Shown here: positions 35,573 through 43,728 of the stretch, piece by piece
Position numbering within the stretch: the first letter of the stretch is position 1
How the letters are laid out: each line of letters starts with the position of its first letter
NCBI GenBank assembly: GCA_903901975.1
Contig: CAIUTB010000152.1
Span: forward strand, 1-49,977
Direction of reading: 5' to 3'
Source: an uncultured Bacteroidales bacterium
Lineage (GTDB): Bacteria > Bacteroidota > Bacteroidia > Bacteroidales > Paludibacteraceae
DNA: 49,977 bases
Program-made: the position numbers and the translations under genes
The notes under the pieces: model-generated
The model's database searches: none
What the model was told of the DNA's origin: nothing
The model's input: only the letters and a program-made list of their open reading frames with translations

Positions 35573-36376
35573 GTGGAAAAATTAAAGAAGATATTCTTAA
35601 ATGATTATTTTATTTTATGTTTAGTAATTGCAAATGCAATTCTGATATTTGTACAAGAGTTTCAATTAAATGGAAGTTTTCTTGATTATTTTGAGTCATT
35701 ATTTACAATTTTGTTTGTAATCGAAATGATTGTCAAAATAAAAGAGTTTGGTTTATCAAATTATATTTCTGATTATTGGAATAGGCTCGATTTTGTTTTA
35801 GTAATCCTATCTATACCATCTTTGGGGATTATTTTCTTTAATGATAGCACATTACATTTAAATATATTTTTAACTCTTAGGGTATTCAGAGTTTTCAAAT
35901 TTTTTAGACTAATAAGATTTTTTCCTAATGTCAATCCACTAATTACTTCAATTAAAAGAGCTTTAAAAGCCTCATACATTGTTATTGCCGGATTTTTCTT
36001 GCTGACATTTATTGTTTCATTAGTTACATGTTCATTATACAGAGAAATTGCCCCTGAATACTTTAATAACCCAGTAAATTCATTCTATTCAATCTTTAGA
36101 TTATTTTCCGTAGAAGGATGGTATGAAATACCTAACTTAATAGCTTCAAGATCTGGGGTATTAATTGCTTTTTTATCAAAACTTTATTTCAGTGTACTAT
36201 TATTATGTGGTGGTATTTTGGGAATGTCTCTTGTGAACTCAATTTTTGTAGATGCAATGGTTAGTGATAATAATGATGATCTAAGGAGCGAAGTATCTGT
36301 ATTGACTAAAAAAATAGATATCTTGACAAACAAAATAGAAGAATTATACAATAATCAAACTAAACTTAAAAATTAA
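35573..36376 (+). CDS. Voltage-gated ion channel (BacNav-like ion transporter)
   Basis: A 267-residue six-segment channel protein of the inner membrane, working as a tetramer. S1 starts near residue 12. S4 is textbook, with a positive charge every third residue (R103, R106, K109, R112, R115). The pore has the filter-like sequence SVEGW at 179-183, comparable to TLESW in bacterial sodium channels. S6 is at about 205-228. A C-terminal coiled coil (LRSEVSVLTKKIDILTNKIEEL) is the usual tetramerisation element. Sodium selectivity is likely but not certain, given Gly for Ser in the filter. The start is GTG. The nuclease gene begins 4 bp after its stop. Base composition is clearly more AT-rich than the housekeeping neighbours. 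Confidence 0.88.
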   Translation: MEKLKKIFLNDYFILCLVIANAILIFVQEFQLNGSFLDYFESLFTILFVIEMIVKIKEFGLSNYISDYWNRLDFVLVILSIPSLGIIFFNDSTLHLNIFLTLRVFRVFKFFRLIRFFPNVNPLITSIKRALKASYIVIAGFFLLTFIVSLVTCSLYREIAPEYFNNPVNSFYSIFRLFSVEGWYEIPNLIASRSGVLIAFLSKLYFSVLLLCGGILGMSLVNSIFVDAMVSDNNDDLRSEVSVLTKKIDILTNKIEELYNNQTKLKN

Positions 36377-36380
36377 AGCC

Positions 36381-37445
36381 ATGGATTTCAAAGATCAAAT
36401 TAAGCAACTAGGCGAAAGAGTTGTAAGACTCAAAGACCAAATTCAGACCGAAGAAGCAACCAAAAACGCTTTTATTATGCCATTTATTCAAGCTCTTGGA
36501 TATGATGTGTTCAACCCGCTTGAAGTTGTACCAGAATTTACTGCAGATCTTGGTATTAAAAAGGGAGAGAAAGTTGATTACGCAATTATGAAAGAAGGTC
36601 AACCTATTATTTTAATTGAGTGTAAATGGTGGGGTGAAAATTTAGATGTCCATAACTCCCAACTGTTCAGATACTTTCATACAACGAAATCTAAATTTGG
36701 TCTTTTGACAAATGGTATTCAGTTCAGATTTTTTACTGATTTGATTGAAACAAATAAAATGGATGAAAAACCATTCTTAGAATTTGATTTCACAAATATG
36801 AAAGAACAAACTGTTTTTGAATTAAAGAAATTCCACAAATCGTATTTTGATTTGAATAGTATTGTAAATTCAGCCAGCGAACTCAAATACTCAAATGAGA
36901 TAAAATCAATTTTAACGAATGAGATTAATGATCCTTCTCCTAGTTTTGTAAAGTTTTTTGTTAGTCAGGTTTATACAGGAAAAGCAACTGAGAAAGTAAT
37001 GAATCAATTTACCGAAATTGTAAAAAGATCATTAAATCAGTTTGTTAGTGATATTATTAGTGACAGACTTAAGTCTGCACTAGAAAAGGAAAACATAAAA
37101 GACCAAGAACAGGTAAAACAAATTGAAGAACAAGCAAAAGAGGAGGAAAACAAAATTTTCACAACAGAAGAGGAAATGGAAGGCTTTTTCATTGTGAAAT
37201 CAATTTTAAGAACAAAATTTGACAGTAATAGAATTTATTTCAGAGATTTTCAAAATTTCTTTAGCGTGCTTTTAGATGATACAATTAGACAAACCATTTG
37301 TAGACTTTGGTTTAATGATGAGAAAAAGTATATCGGAATAATTGATGAAAATAAAAAGGAGAACAAGTTTGAATTAACAAAGCTAGATGATATTTATCAT
37401 TATTCAGAACAAATAATAAAAGCTACCGAAAGATTATTAAAATAA
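36381..37445 (+). CDS. HsdR N-terminal-type PD-(D/E)XK nuclease
   Basis: A 354-residue stand-alone protein resembling the nuclease domain of type I restriction subunit HsdR, without the helicase motor. The PD-(D/E)XK site is visible: E24/E25 in QTEEATKNAF, D66 in EKVDYAI, and E80-x-K82 in ILIECKWW. A charged helical region (about 225-265) leads to a C-terminal domain ending in ATERLLK. No HsdM or HsdS gene is present. It is 4 bp downstream of the channel gene, so they are probably cotranslated. Members are widespread and of unknown role; defence or nucleic acid repair are possible. The AT-rich composition and ORF6N neighbours suggest horizontal transfer. Confidence 0.85.
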   Translation: MDFKDQIKQLGERVVRLKDQIQTEEATKNAFIMPFIQALGYDVFNPLEVVPEFTADLGIKKGEKVDYAIMKEGQPIILIECKWWGENLDVHNSQLFRYFHTTKSKFGLLTNGIQFRFFTDLIETNKMDEKPFLEFDFTNMKEQTVFELKKFHKSYFDLNSIVNSASELKYSNEIKSILTNEINDPSPSFVKFFVSQVYTGKATEKVMNQFTEIVKRSLNQFVSDIISDRLKSALEKENIKDQEQVKQIEEQAKEEENKIFTTEEEMEGFFIVKSILRTKFDSNRIYFRDFQNFFSVLLDDTIRQTICRLWFNDEKKYIGIIDENKKENKFELTKLDDIYHYSEQIIKATERLLK

Positions 37446-37580
37446 CAAACTTGATCCCCTAGTTGAGCGTAAGCTGTAACTAAGACGCTCGATGTTCGGC
37501 GTATGGCTGCCGTTAATCGGCATGTACCATCTGCCTACGTCGCAGCTAAAAGCAAAGCTCCGGCTTTGCAAATTAATACC

Positions 37581-37616
37581 AATCGGCTGAATTTCATTCA
37601 AGAAATTCAGCCGATT
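37581..37616. terminator. Strong hairpin with CGGCTGAATTTC core (left copy)
   Basis: A 15-bp perfect stem (37581-37595 with 37602-37616) and loop ATTCAA, 136 bp after the nuclease gene. The T-tract is weak. The same core recurs in the terminator at 41275-41310, so the two bracket the FISUMP-SusD gene. Confidence 0.7.
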
Positions 37617-38024
37617 TAGTTTACATAGGAAATAGGGTTCAAAAAAAAAACTATATTCCTTTACAGACTAGCTTCAGCGATTGTAATTCAGGGATGAATG
37701 ACCCAACGAGAGGATGAACTGACATTCATCCATGGATGCCAATATAATTAATAATTTCGGCTGAAATTCCATATGGGATTTTCATCCGATTTTTCATACC
37801 ATTTCCCTTTTAATACCCATAGGATTTACTTATGTTCCTAATATTGAGTTTTACTATATAAATTACAGCAAATAAGTAACGGGTAATTTTCTGTTTTTTT
37901 TGCACTCTTTTCTTCTACTTTCAATAAAAACGAGTGATATCGGACATACTCTAATTCGTTGAAATAAATAAGAATAATTATTGAATTTTAATGTCATATT
38001 TTCATAATATTTTAAAATTATTTA

Positions 38025-38032
38025 TATATTTG
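38025..38032 (+). promoter_or_regulatory. Promoter -7 box of the FISUMP-SusD gene
   Basis: TATATTTG fits TAnnTTTG and predicts a 5' leader of about 135 nt before the start at 38176. No clear -33 box is visible. Confidence 0.5.
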
Positions 38033-38175
38033 CAACTCTTAGGCTGAAGCCCTCATCTCCTGCTGACACACTCCTGGCAATCCAAGTCCTGTACGAGTGA
38101 TAAAAGTTTTTGTATCTGATAATCCGGTTATTATTTTGCTAATCTTAATATTATAAACAATCTAATTTAAGTATT

Positions 38176-41100
38176 ATGAAAAAAGAAACTTTTTTATCCC
38201 GGTTGATCTTAAGCGTATTATTTTTAATGTTCAGTTTCTGCGTGAATGTTTACGCTTTTAATTACACTATCTCATTTACGGCTACCGGTGCCGTTACAAC
38301 TATTGAGAGTGTGACAGTCAGGAATCTTACACTGAATAGCACTGTGATTGTGCCTGCCGGAAATGTGTTGAATCTGAAAGATGCAACGGCACTCATCCCG
38401 CTGAATGCATTGGATGATAATATCCACTTTTACTCAAATCAGGCAAACGGTACTACCGCATTGACATTCTATTCAAAACAGGCTGGCCTAACCCAGTTAA
38501 ATGCTTTTGCTGTAGATGGTCGGAAAGTAGCCGGAATAAATCAGTTTTTATTCGAAGGTTCTAATTCTTTTATGTTGTCATTACCCCCTGGAGCTTATAT
38601 TATTCAGGTAGCAGGCAAGGGCTACAACTATGCTGCTAAAACGATTAGTAAATCCCTTAACCTGGGAAATGCCTCAATTATTTTTACGGGCAATGAAAAA
38701 CCGCTTGCAAGTGTTTCACAGAAAATCAAATCGGGTGGAGGAATAACAACTCTGTTCTGCGGTACCGGCGACAGGCTTCTTTTCAAAGCAGTTTCAGGAA
38801 ATTATACAACCGTCTTGATGGATTCTCCTTTTGACCATACCGTAAACTTTAACTTTGTAGCATGTAAGGATGCTGATCTGAATAATTACTCAACTGTCAA
38901 CATTGGTACGCAAACCTGGATGGTTGAAAACCTGAGAACCACAAAATACCGAAATGCTGATCCAATTCCCGGCATTAGCAATAATGCTGCCTGGGCTGCT
39001 TTAACTACCGGTGGACGACGAGATTACAACAACGATACTTCAAATGGAATTAAATACGGACATCTCTATAACTGGTATGCTGTAAGTAATCCGCTTAATA
39101 TTGCACCCACAGGTTGGCATGTGCCCACAGATGCTGAATGGACACAACTTGTTGATTTTTTAGGTGGTACAGCCACTGCAGGTGATAAATTAAAAAGTAC
39201 TACTGACTGGTTTAGTACTACTGCCGGAGTAACCAATGAAACCGGATTTACAGCCTTACCGGGTGGATATTGTGATGGAGCAGGAGCGTTTAATAGTATT
39301 GGTATGACGACAGGTATTTGGTGGACAAGCTCTCAAAATACAAGCCTTAATGCATGGGATTGGATACTTAATTATAACTCTGCCACAATAACACGAAATT
39401 ACAGTGATTTTATTAACGGTTTTTCTGTGCGTTGTGTTCAGGATATAAGTATTCCCGTAGTCAGCACATATCCTGCTCTAAAAATATATGAATCGAGTGC
39501 TCAAAGTGGTGGTACTGTAAACTCATTCGGAGGAACAATTCTAAGCAGTTTTGGAATTTGCTGGAGTACTTCGCCAAACCCTACAGTAGGTGATAATCTG
39601 CTAAAATATGTTCAGAATGCAACTGGTCCAACTTTAGATTTTAATAGCTCATTAAAAGGATTAACCGGTTCAACTACCTATTATGTCAGAGCATATGCCA
39701 CGAATAGTGTTGGTACCGGATATGGCAATCAGGTCGTTTTCACGACTCAGCCATTCGTACAGGATATTGTTTTCCAAAAGATTTATTCGACATTGGGATT
39801 AACCGGTAACCAACAACCTTCCGGTGATGGGGATGTTGGAGGTATTGATGAAGTATCAACTTCCTTTGTTCGTCTGATCTGGAATTTGAATGAATTAACA
39901 ACGGATGAAGCAATTTGTGCATGGGGCGACTCCGGTATACCAGAATTGAATTTTAATTCCTGGTCAGCTTCACTCGAACAATTAAACGGGTTATATAAAC
40001 GTTTGTATTTTAATGTGCTCTTATGCAATCATTTCCTTGTTCAAACAGCTTTGTTGAGTGATTTAAATACATTAAAACAACGTGCTGAAATTCGTTATAT
40101 TCGTGCTTTGAATTACTACTATTTGCTTGATATGTTTGGTAATGTTCCGTTTACGGAGGCTGAGATACTTCAAAATTCGGTCGGACAGAAACAACGTGCC
40201 GACTTGTTTAATTATATAAATAAACAATTATTCTTATGTGAAAGCGATATGTACAGCCCAAAAGCATCTGAAAAACCATACTATCGGGTTGACAAGGTTG
40301 CAAACTGGATGCTTCGTTCGAGACTCTATCTCAACGCTGAGGTATATACCGGAACTGCCCGTTGGGATTCAGCAGCTATTTATTCCAAAAAGGTAATTGA
40401 TTCAGGCTATACTTTATGTCCAGTTTTCAGACAATTATTTATGGCTGATAATGCCGGATCAGTTGATGGCTCAACAGTGAACAAGGCCGCAAACGAAATT
40501 ATTTTCCCTATTTATACCGATGGAGTGAATTCCAGAAGCTGGGGTTCGTCCTTATTCCTTATAGCTTCAACACATACATTTGGTATGGCAAACTGGGGCT
40601 CAAATGCCGGGTGGGGAGGTAACAGAGCGCGTGCTGCACTAGTTAAGAAATTCTTTCCTACCGGATCGACCTTTTTTACAGATGCCAGTGACTTAACAAC
40701 AGCTATTCTTGCCAGTATGAAAGATGCAAGAGCATTATTCGATAAGAAATCACTAAGCAGTACCTTGGATATTTCAACAATAACTAATTTCAATCAAGGT
40801 TATCAGGTAATTAAATACAGCAATGTTCGTGCAGATGGTGCTGCAACATCGGATCTACAGTTTGTAGATACCGATGTGCCATTAATGCGTGCTGCTGAAG
40901 CATATATGAATTATGCCGAGGCTGTTGTGCGTGGTGGAGTTGTAATAAGTGGATATTCAGCAATTGATGCCGTAAATGCTTTACGTACAAGAGCCGGTGC
41001 TCCTGTATTTAGTACCTTAACTTTGCAAAATATCATTGATGAAAGAGCCCGTGAGTTTTTCTTTGAAGGCTATCGTCGCCCTGATTTGATTCGTTTTGGA

Positions 41101-41247
41101 CAATTTGGCGGTTCTGGCAGTTATGTCTGGGACTGGAAAGCTGGAGTTGCAACCGGAATTAACTTTAATTCCTATCGTAATGTTTTCCCTATTCCTCAAT
41201 CCGAAATTGATACTAATCCAAGCTTGATACAAAATCCGGGTTATTAA
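38176..41247 (+). CDS. Secreted FISUMP / Ig-like / SusD-domain fusion protein
   Basis: A 1023-residue exported protein joining two families. A signal peptide (1-27, cleavage after VYA) has no lipobox, although a Cys is present in FSFCVN. A beta-rich region follows to about 230. Then comes a FISUMP domain (about 235-423: MVENLRTTKYRNADPIP, GHLYNWYAVSN, GWHVPTDAEWTQL, SVRCVQD) and an Ig/Fn3-like domain ending TTYYVRAYATNSVGTGYGN. From about 525 to the end it is a nearly complete SusD/RagB glycan-binding protein (AEIRYIRALNYYYLLDMFGNVPF, DERAREFFFEGYRRPDLIRFG, final FPIPQSEIDTNPSLIQNPGY). SusD proteins normally are outer-membrane lipoproteins paired with a SusC porin; neither anchor nor SusC is present here. 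Role unknown; an adhesin or glycan binder is plausible. Confidence 0.85.
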   Translation: MKKETFLSRLILSVLFLMFSFCVNVYAFNYTISFTATGAVTTIESVTVRNLTLNSTVIVPAGNVLNLKDATALIPLNALDDNIHFYSNQANGTTALTFYSKQAGLTQLNAFAVDGRKVAGINQFLFEGSNSFMLSLPPGAYIIQVAGKGYNYAAKTISKSLNLGNASIIFTGNEKPLASVSQKIKSGGGITTLFCGTGDRLLFKAVSGNYTTVLMDSPFDHTVNFNFVACKDADLNNYSTVNIGTQTWMVENLRTTKYRNADPIPGISNNAAWAALTTGGRRDYNNDTSNGIKYGHLYNWYAVSNPLNIAPTGWHVPTDAEWTQLVDFLGGTATAGDKLKSTTDWFSTTAGVTNETGFTALPGGYCDGAGAFNSIGMTTGIWWTSSQNTSLNAWDWILNYNSATITRNYSDFINGFSVRCVQDISIPVVSTYPALKIYESSAQSGGTVNSFGGTILSSFGICWSTSPNPTVGDNLLKYVQNATGPTLDFNSSLKGLTGSTTYYVRAYATNSVGTGYGNQVVFTTQPFVQDIVFQKIYSTLGLTGNQQPSGDGDVGGIDEVSTSFVRLIWNLNELTTDEAICAWGDSGIPELNFNSWSASLEQLNGLYKRLYFNVLLCNHFLVQTALLSDLNTLKQRAEIRYIRALNYYYLLDMFGNVPFTEAEILQNSVGQKQRADLFNYINKQLFLCESDMYSPKASEKPYYRVDKVANWMLRSRLYLNAEVYTGTARWDSAAIYSKKVIDSGYTLCPVFRQLFMADNAGSVDGSTVNKAANEIIFPIYTDGVNSRSWGSSLFLIASTHTFGMANWGSNAGWGGNRARAALVKKFFPTGSTFFTDASDLTTAILASMKDARALFDKKSLSSTLDISTITNFNQGYQVIKYSNVRADGAATSDLQFVDTDVPLMRAAEAYMNYAEAVVRGGVVISGYSAIDAVNALRTRAGAPVFSTLTLQNIIDERAREFFFEGYRRPDLIRFGQFGGSGSYVWDWKAGVATGINFNSYRNVFPIPQSEIDTNPSLIQNPGY

Positions 41248-41274
41248 GTTTATTTAAAAAACAAACTAAATTAT

Positions 41275-41310
41275 ATCCGGCTGAATTTCTGAAGTGAAGT
41301 TCAGCCGGAT
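41275..41310 (+). terminator. Terminator of the FISUMP-SusD gene
   Basis: A 15-bp stem with one G-T pair (41275-41289 with 41296-41310) and loop TGAAGT, 28 bp after the stop codon. It shares the core CGGCTGAATTTC with the hairpin at 37581. Confidence 0.78.
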
Positions 41311-41368
41311 TATTATTGGTTAAGAACCATTACTTTTTTTTCCTGTCCTATAAATTGAAACAAACAAT

Positions 41369-41376
41369 TATCTTTG
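41369..41376 (+). promoter_or_regulatory. Promoter -7 box of the alaX-mtgA-lipB operon
   Basis: TATCTTTG fits TAnnTTTG and ends 22 bp before the start codon at 41398. Confidence 0.6.
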
Positions 41377-41397
41377 CACTGAAAATTGTAAATCCCT

Positions 41398-41871
41398 ATG
41401 AAAGAACCGTTACTCAACGAAGCAAAAAAAGACTATTGCGAACCGATGCATACTTGCGAGCATATTTTGAACGAAACTATGGTTCGGATGTTTGGTTGCG
41501 GTCGGTCAGTGAATGCGCATATTGAGCGCAAGAAAAGCAAATGCGATTATATGCTGTCTCAAGCTCCTACCGAAGAGCAGATTATTGAGATTACCAACCG
41601 CGTAAATCAGGTTATCGACAGTCATTTGCCGGTCTATGAGGAATTAATGAGTAGGGAAGATGCTTCGAAAATAGCTGATTTATCGAAACTTCCTGAAGAT
41701 GCATCTGAAACACTTCGGGTTGTCCGTGTGGGTGACTACGATGCCTGTGCCTGCATTGGTCAGCATGTGGATAATACTTCTGAACTGGGATGTTTTGAAA
41801 TTATAAGCCACGATTTTGAAAACGATCGTTGGAGAGTCCGGTTTAAACTAACCCCTAAAGGGGAACTTTGA
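41398..41871 (+). CDS. AlaX-like alanyl-tRNA editing protein
   Basis: A 157-residue stand-alone homolog of the editing (SAD) domain of alanyl/threonyl-tRNA synthetases. Such proteins hydrolyse mischarged tRNA, typically Ser- or Gly-tRNA(Ala), in trans. The zinc site is intact: HTCEH (H18 and H22) and CIGQH (C119 and H123). The glycine-rich N-terminal region of AlaX-M/L is absent, so it is a short form. The last residues, LTPKGEL, are encoded by a CCCCTAAAGGGG repeat element inserted at the 3' end, so the native C-terminus was probably different. The stop overlaps the possible mtgA start region. Confidence 0.85.
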   Translation: MKEPLLNEAKKDYCEPMHTCEHILNETMVRMFGCGRSVNAHIERKKSKCDYMLSQAPTEEQIIEITNRVNQVIDSHLPVYEELMSREDASKIADLSKLPEDASETLRVVRVGDYDACACIGQHVDNTSELGCFEIISHDFENDRWRVRFKLTPKGEL

Positions 41872-41941
41872 AATCTATGTCTATGAAACCAAAACAAAAA
41901 AATACAAACTCGAAAGTCCCCTTTAGGGGGTGGGGGGTGGC
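41850..41941. repeat. Inverted pair of CCCCTTTAGGGG-type repeats spanning the alaX/mtgA junction
   Basis: ACCCCTAAAGGGGAACTTT at 41851-41869 and the inverse GAAAGTCCCCTTTAGGGGG at 41912-41930 bracket about 40 bp of A-rich DNA. They are the same family as 30329-30438, but here they are read as codons of both flanking genes. Confidence 0.75.
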
Positions 41942-42665
41942 TCGTATCTGGAGATTATTCCGAAACCTTGTTCTTATCTCTATTGTTATCAGTATTGTGT
42001 GGGTTTTAATCGATTGGTTTACGCCTGTTATTGTTACTCCATTGATGGTGCAACGTTCTGTTGAATTTGTATTCAAGGGCGAGATGCCAAAAAACAGCAA
42101 AACCTGGGTGTCTATTGACGATATTTCGCCCAATATGGTGCAGGCAGTCGTAACTTCCGAAGATAATTTGTTTCTTTCTCATTATGGATTTTCCTTGGAT
42201 GATATGACCAAGGCTTTTGAGCATAATCAGAAAGGCAAACGTATTCGTGGCGGTAGCACCATTTCACAGCAAACTGCCAAAAACGTATTCCTTTTTCCAC
42301 AGCGCTCCTATGTTCGTAAAGGACTGGAAGCTTATTTTACGGTGTTGATTGAACTTGTTTGGTCGAAAAAGCGCATTATGGAAGTGTACCTCAATGTGAT
42401 AGAAATGGGCGATGGTATTTATGGCGTTGAAGCAGCCTCACAGGAGTATTTCGGAGTTCACGCCTCTCAGTTATCCAGATCTCAGGCAGCATCCATTGCT
42501 GCTTGTCTACCTAATCCACGACGGTTTAATGCCGGACATCCTTCGGGCTATATTCAGCGTCGCAAAGCGCATATTTTGAGTTTAATGGATAAAATTGGAC
42601 AGATAAATTTCGAAAATACTGTAGCTCCTGTAAAACATAAACATAGGCGAAGACAACAGAACTAA
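41877..42665 (+). CDS. mtgA: Monofunctional biosynthetic peptidoglycan transglycosylase
   Basis: MtgA polymerises lipid II into glycan strands at the outer face of the inner membrane. The GT51 motifs are clear: SEDNLFLSHYGF with the catalytic Glu, RGGSTISQQTAKN, RKGLEAYFTVLIE, KKRIMEVYLNVIEMG and GVEAASQEYFG. One membrane segment (LVLISIVISIVWVLIDWF) is near the N-terminus. The start is uncertain. The frame opens at TTG 41868, with ATGs at 41877 and 41883, but residues such as KVPFRGWG derive from a repeat element. A GTG at 41937 (VARIWRLFRN) would exclude it and may be the original start. It lies in an operon with alaX, lipB and the VF530 gene. Confidence 0.92.
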   Translation: MSMKPKQKNTNSKVPFRGWGVARIWRLFRNLVLISIVISIVWVLIDWFTPVIVTPLMVQRSVEFVFKGEMPKNSKTWVSIDDISPNMVQAVVTSEDNLFLSHYGFSLDDMTKAFEHNQKGKRIRGGSTISQQTAKNVFLFPQRSYVRKGLEAYFTVLIELVWSKKRIMEVYLNVIEMGDGIYGVEAASQEYFGVHASQLSRSQAASIAACLPNPRRFNAGHPSGYIQRRKAHILSLMDKIGQINFENTVAPVKHKHRRRQQN

Positions 42666-42669
42666 TTTT

Positions 42670-43347
42670 ATGAAACACAGCATACAATACTTCGACTGGG
42701 GATTAACCGAATACAACGAAGCCTGGTCAAAGCAGGAAATCCTGTTTAACGATACTATCGCCAGAAAGTTGCAGAATGAAGCTACTGATAATTACCTTAT
42801 TTTCTGCGAACATCCACATGTCTATACATTGGGTAAAAGCGGTGACGAACACAATATGTTGCTTGATTTCATTCAGCTTCAGGCCAAAGATGCTCAGTTC
42901 GTCAAAACCAACCGGGGTGGCGATATTACTTATCACGGTCCCGGACAAGTAGTGGGCTATCCAATTTTCGATCTGGCTAATTTTAATCTTGGTTTAAAAC
43001 AATATATCCACAATGTTGAAGAAGCCATCATTAATACCCTCTCTACTTATGGCATTGCCTCCACTCGTTTGGATGGTGCTACCGGTGTTTGGCTCGATGT
43101 GGGCAAATCCACCTGTCGTAAAATATGTGCTATTGGGGTTCGAAGTTCCCGCTTTGTAACCATGCACGGCTTCGCGCTGAATATAAATACGCAACTGGAA
43201 TACTTTAATTATATCAATCCCTGCGGATTTGTGGATAAAGGTGTAACTTCGATGCAAAAAGAACTCGGTGCAGCGGTTGATATGGTAGAATTGAAAATCC
43301 GGCTGCGCAGCGAAATAGAAAAACAGTTTTTAGTTCTCAGTATCTAG
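42670..43347 (+). CDS. lipB: Octanoyltransferase
   Basis: LipB moves octanoyl groups from acyl carrier protein to lipoyl domains of 2-oxoacid dehydrogenases and GcvH, starting lipoate synthesis. The 225-residue product is full length. It has the signature RGGDITYHGPGQVVGYPI (82-99) and the catalytic pair K151 (KICAIGVR) and C185 (INPCGFVDKGVTS). The start lies 4 bp after mtgA. LipA is not in the window. The link to cell-wall synthesis genes looks like simple operon sharing. Confidence 0.95.
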   Translation: MKHSIQYFDWGLTEYNEAWSKQEILFNDTIARKLQNEATDNYLIFCEHPHVYTLGKSGDEHNMLLDFIQLQAKDAQFVKTNRGGDITYHGPGQVVGYPIFDLANFNLGLKQYIHNVEEAIINTLSTYGIASTRLDGATGVWLDVGKSTCRKICAIGVRSSRFVTMHGFALNINTQLEYFNYINPCGFVDKGVTSMQKELGAAVDMVELKIRLRSEIEKQFLVLSI

Positions 43348-43352
43348 TATTT

Positions 43353-43577
43353 ATGGCAGAACAATCAACAGATCCCTTGCACGGCATTACACTTAAAGCC
43401 ATACTGGAGAAACTTGTGGCTTATTATGGCTGGGAGGAACTGGATAAACGGATTCGTATAAATTGTTTTAGCATAAATCCCAGCATCAATTCCAGTTTGA
43501 AATTTTTGCGTAAAACACCCTGGGCAAGAACGAAGGTGGAAGAATTATATATTTCGTATATTGTTAGTATTAAGTAA
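43353..43577 (+). CDS. VF530 family (DUF2132) small DNA-binding-like protein
   Basis: A 74-residue protein fitting the VF530/DUF2132 family: DPLHGITLKAILEKLVAYYGWEEL at the start, then INCFSINPSINSSLKFLRKTPWAR and a short C-terminal helix. The family has a compact helical fold and was annotated as possibly DNA-binding; its function is not established. It is the last gene of the alaX-mtgA-lipB operon, 5 bp after lipB. No clear terminator follows. Confidence 0.85.
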   Translation: MAEQSTDPLHGITLKAILEKLVAYYGWEELDKRIRINCFSINPSINSSLKFLRKTPWARTKVEELYISYIVSIK

Positions 43578-43691
43578 TTTCACTCAGGTGTTATAGTTAT
43601 GAACAGTTACTTTTATTATATATTGATAATCAGACCATTAAATTGTTCATAACTCTGTTGAAAAGTTGTTTGCAAAAACGGGCTAAAAAAC

Positions 43692-43723
43692 TTGCAAATC
43701 GCATCTTCAATATAGTATATTTG
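43692..43723 (+). promoter_or_regulatory. Promoter of the long non-coding RNA
   Basis: TATATTTG at 43716-43723 is a perfect TAnnTTTG. CTTG at 43691-43694 lies 21 bp upstream as a -33 box. Transcription would start near 43730, at a UUCG-capped hairpin. Confidence 0.6.
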
Positions 43724-43728
43724 CAGCA

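Larger units (their letters stand above)
37446..38175. other. 730-bp spacer without genes, with one terminator and a downstream promoter
   Basis: No open frame of interest is visible on either strand. The left 140 bp is relatively GC-rich and contains a small hairpin GCAAAGC-TCCG-GCTTTGC near 37552-37569. A strong hairpin follows at 37581-37616. The rest, to about 38000, is plain AT-rich sequence, and a promoter for the FISUMP-SusD gene lies at 38025-38032. Confidence 0.6.
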
